DNA from: Lachnospiraceae bacterium
GTDB taxonomy: Bacteria > Bacillota_A > Clostridia > Lachnospirales > Lachnospiraceae
Assembly (NCBI GenBank): GCA_017620345.1
Contig: JAFZQP010000061.1
Location: 1-6,088 of the forward strand
DNA length: 6,088 nucleotides
Direction: 5' to 3'
In this document: positions 5,240 through 6,088 of the stretch, piece by piece
Layout of the letters: every line of letters starts with the position of its first letter
Numbering within the stretch: the stretch's first letter is position 1
Notes under the pieces: generated by a model
Database searches by the model: none
What the model was told of the DNA's origin: nothing
The model's input: the letters and a program-made list of their open reading frames with translations, nothing else
Translations under genes and position numbers: made by a program

Positions 5240-5255
5240 TGTTTCACGTGAAACA
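5240..5255. other. parS site 2 (ParB loading site)
   Basis: A second perfect TGTTTCACGTGAAACA palindrome, 48 bp centre to centre from site 1, again symmetrical to 18 bp (5239-5256). On the minus strand it is followed by a short T-run (5239-5234), as is site 1. The pair lies between the end of the coiled-coil gene and parA. Confidence 0.97.
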
Positions 5256-5296
5256 TCTGAAGTCGAATTTAAATCGGCGAACGTCCTTTATAATCA

Positions 5297-5986
5297 TTAT
5301 TCGTAAGCACGGATCAGATCATGAAGATCGGCAATGATATTCTTGATCTCAAGCTTAGCTCTTACCCCATCGTTGCTGATGATCTTTTCACAGAACTCAA
5401 CTTTATGACAGATCCTCTCAACATCTTCAACCGGAACACCATCGATGATCATGCCGGGTTCGGTCTGAACTTTAAGATCTTCCTGAAAAGCTTCTTTCTT
5501 ATCAAATGCTTTAACGGATCTGAACAGAGCAGCAACATCGTCTTCTTTATCGACGATCATCTCATCCTCTTTTTCTTCATCAAGAAATGCAAAAGGATTG
5601 CGACTCTGTCTGACCGTAACACTGTCCTCTTCGGACTCCTCTTTAAGATCACCTCGAAGAAGATCAAGAACACGACCTATCATCTCAGTCTTACCCGAGT
5701 AATATCTGAGCTGCTTATCAGCTTCCTTCTTCTCACGCTCAAGCTGCTTCTTCTCATTTTCAAGAAGAGCTATCTTATCCGATGTAGCAGTTGATACATT
5801 CCTTGGAGAAAAAACACGAAAATCAACATCTTCATTTCTCCGGAAAGTTGTGATCTGCTGATCGAGTTCATCGATCCTCATCGCATGTTCACCGGATACT
5901 TCGGACAGTTTTGCTTCCTCTGCAGAAAACTCCTGCTCAAGTTTGATCAATATATCACATGCATCAATTAAGTCTTTACTTGTCAT
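5297..5986 (-). CDS. Coiled-coil protein resembling a DegS-type sensor kinase without its ATPase domain
   Basis: A 229-residue protein, function unknown. Two helical, charge-rich stretches (about 10-48 and 68-110) with heptad-like spacing flank VFSPR (58-62). An acidic linker follows (about 114-152, rich in E and D). The C-terminus from about 186 (VEDVERICHKVEFCEKIISNDGVRAKLEIKNII, split here for reading) resembles the second dimerisation helix of HisKA_3/DegS-type kinases, where EICEKLLE and AREELRELK occupy matching places. It ends where those proteins continue into the ATPase domain, and no continuation exists in any frame after 5297. The phosphoacceptor HD motif is not seen. The likeness is my inference from pattern. 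I chose the ATG at 5986 over 5992: GGAG is 7 nt from the former and 1 nt from the latter. It starts 22 bp after rsmG, so the two are likely cotranscribed. It is probably cytoplasmic. Confidence 0.8.
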   Translation of the reverse strand: MTSKDLIDACDILIKLEQEFSAEEAKLSEVSGEHAMRIDELDQQITTFRRNEDVDFRVFSPRNVSTATSDKIALLENEKKQLEREKKEADKQLRYYSGKTEMIGRVLDLLRGDLKEESEEDSVTVRQSRNPFAFLDEEKEDEMIVDKEDDVAALFRSVKAFDKKEAFQEDLKVQTEPGMIIDGVPVEDVERICHKVEFCEKIISNDGVRAKLEIKNIIADLHDLIRAYE

Positions 5987-6008
5987 GATCATTCTCCGAA
6001 TAAAAAAA

Positions 6009-6088
6009 TTAGATTGGTTTCTTCTGTGGTGTACCCGCTTTTCTCGGATATCTTTTATCAGTATTCTTTATCTTCTTAATAAAAACCA
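6009..6088 (-). CDS. rsmG: 16S rRNA (guanine527-N7)-methyltransferase RsmG, C-terminal end (5' part outside window)
   Basis: The minus-strand frame ending at TAA 6011-6009 encodes VFIKKIKNTDKR then YPRKAGTPQKKPI. The ending YPRKAGTPxKKPI is the characteristic C-terminal tail of RsmG (GidB), which methylates G527 of 16S rRNA. Only about 25 residues are visible. Position supports the call: rsmG lies just upstream of soj/spo0J in many Firmicutes. Here one extra gene separates them. No terminator is seen before that gene. Confidence 0.9.
   Translation of the reverse strand, partial: VFIKKIKNTDKRYPRKAGTPQKKPI

Noticed and set aside
5262..5280. AT-rich near-palindrome after the coiled-coil gene as a terminator
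   Set aside because: The arms are weak A-T pairs with no T-run following on the minus strand.

Overview
The window looks like the replication-origin-proximal chromosome of a Lachnospiraceae bacterium (Firmicutes, Clostridia). The evidence is: the end of rsmG (gidB), a complete soj/spo0J (parA/parB) pair with two perfect Bacillus-type parS sites, a DUF4446 membrane protein, and a DUF3881 protein, a family I associate with Lachnospiraceae. Base composition is moderate and Shine-Dalgarno sites are mostly strong. The genus cannot be fixed from this sequence; a Butyrivibrio-like relative is only a guess.

Right and centre (about 847-6088), all on the minus strand and read right to left: 3' end of rsmG; a coiled-coil protein whose last ~45 residues resemble the dimerisation helix of DegS-type histidine kinases but which has no ATPase domain; a 310-bp stretch from that gene's stop to parA holding two parS sites and a good extended -10 promoter for parA; parA; parB; DUF4446; a pair of tandem micro-ORFs; a divergent HD-GYP phosphodiesterase; and DUF3881. 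From parA on, the genes are closely spaced or overlap by 1-4 nt, so they form one likely operon joining chromosome segregation, a possible c-di-GMP hydrolase and two conserved proteins of unknown function.

Left (1-846) is different. It holds the 3' end of an unrelated plus-strand gene (beta-rich C-terminal domain), the frameshifted C-terminus of a tyrosine recombinase, an intact tRNA-Arg(CCU) with its own terminator, a tandem 10-bp repeat, and then a second tRNA-Arg(CCU) cut off just after the anticodon loop. The cut copy keeps a strong promoter and sits directly after the DUF3881 gene, so it looks like the original chromosomal tRNA. The most economical reading is that an integrative element recombined into its anticodon arm, destroyed it and supplied the complete replacement copy, and that the element's integrase has since decayed. 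The promoter of the broken tRNA now faces the replacement.

The main points of interest are this tRNA replacement scar, the duplicated micro-ORFs between DUF4446 and HD-GYP, and the kinase-fragment-like gene between rsmG and parA.
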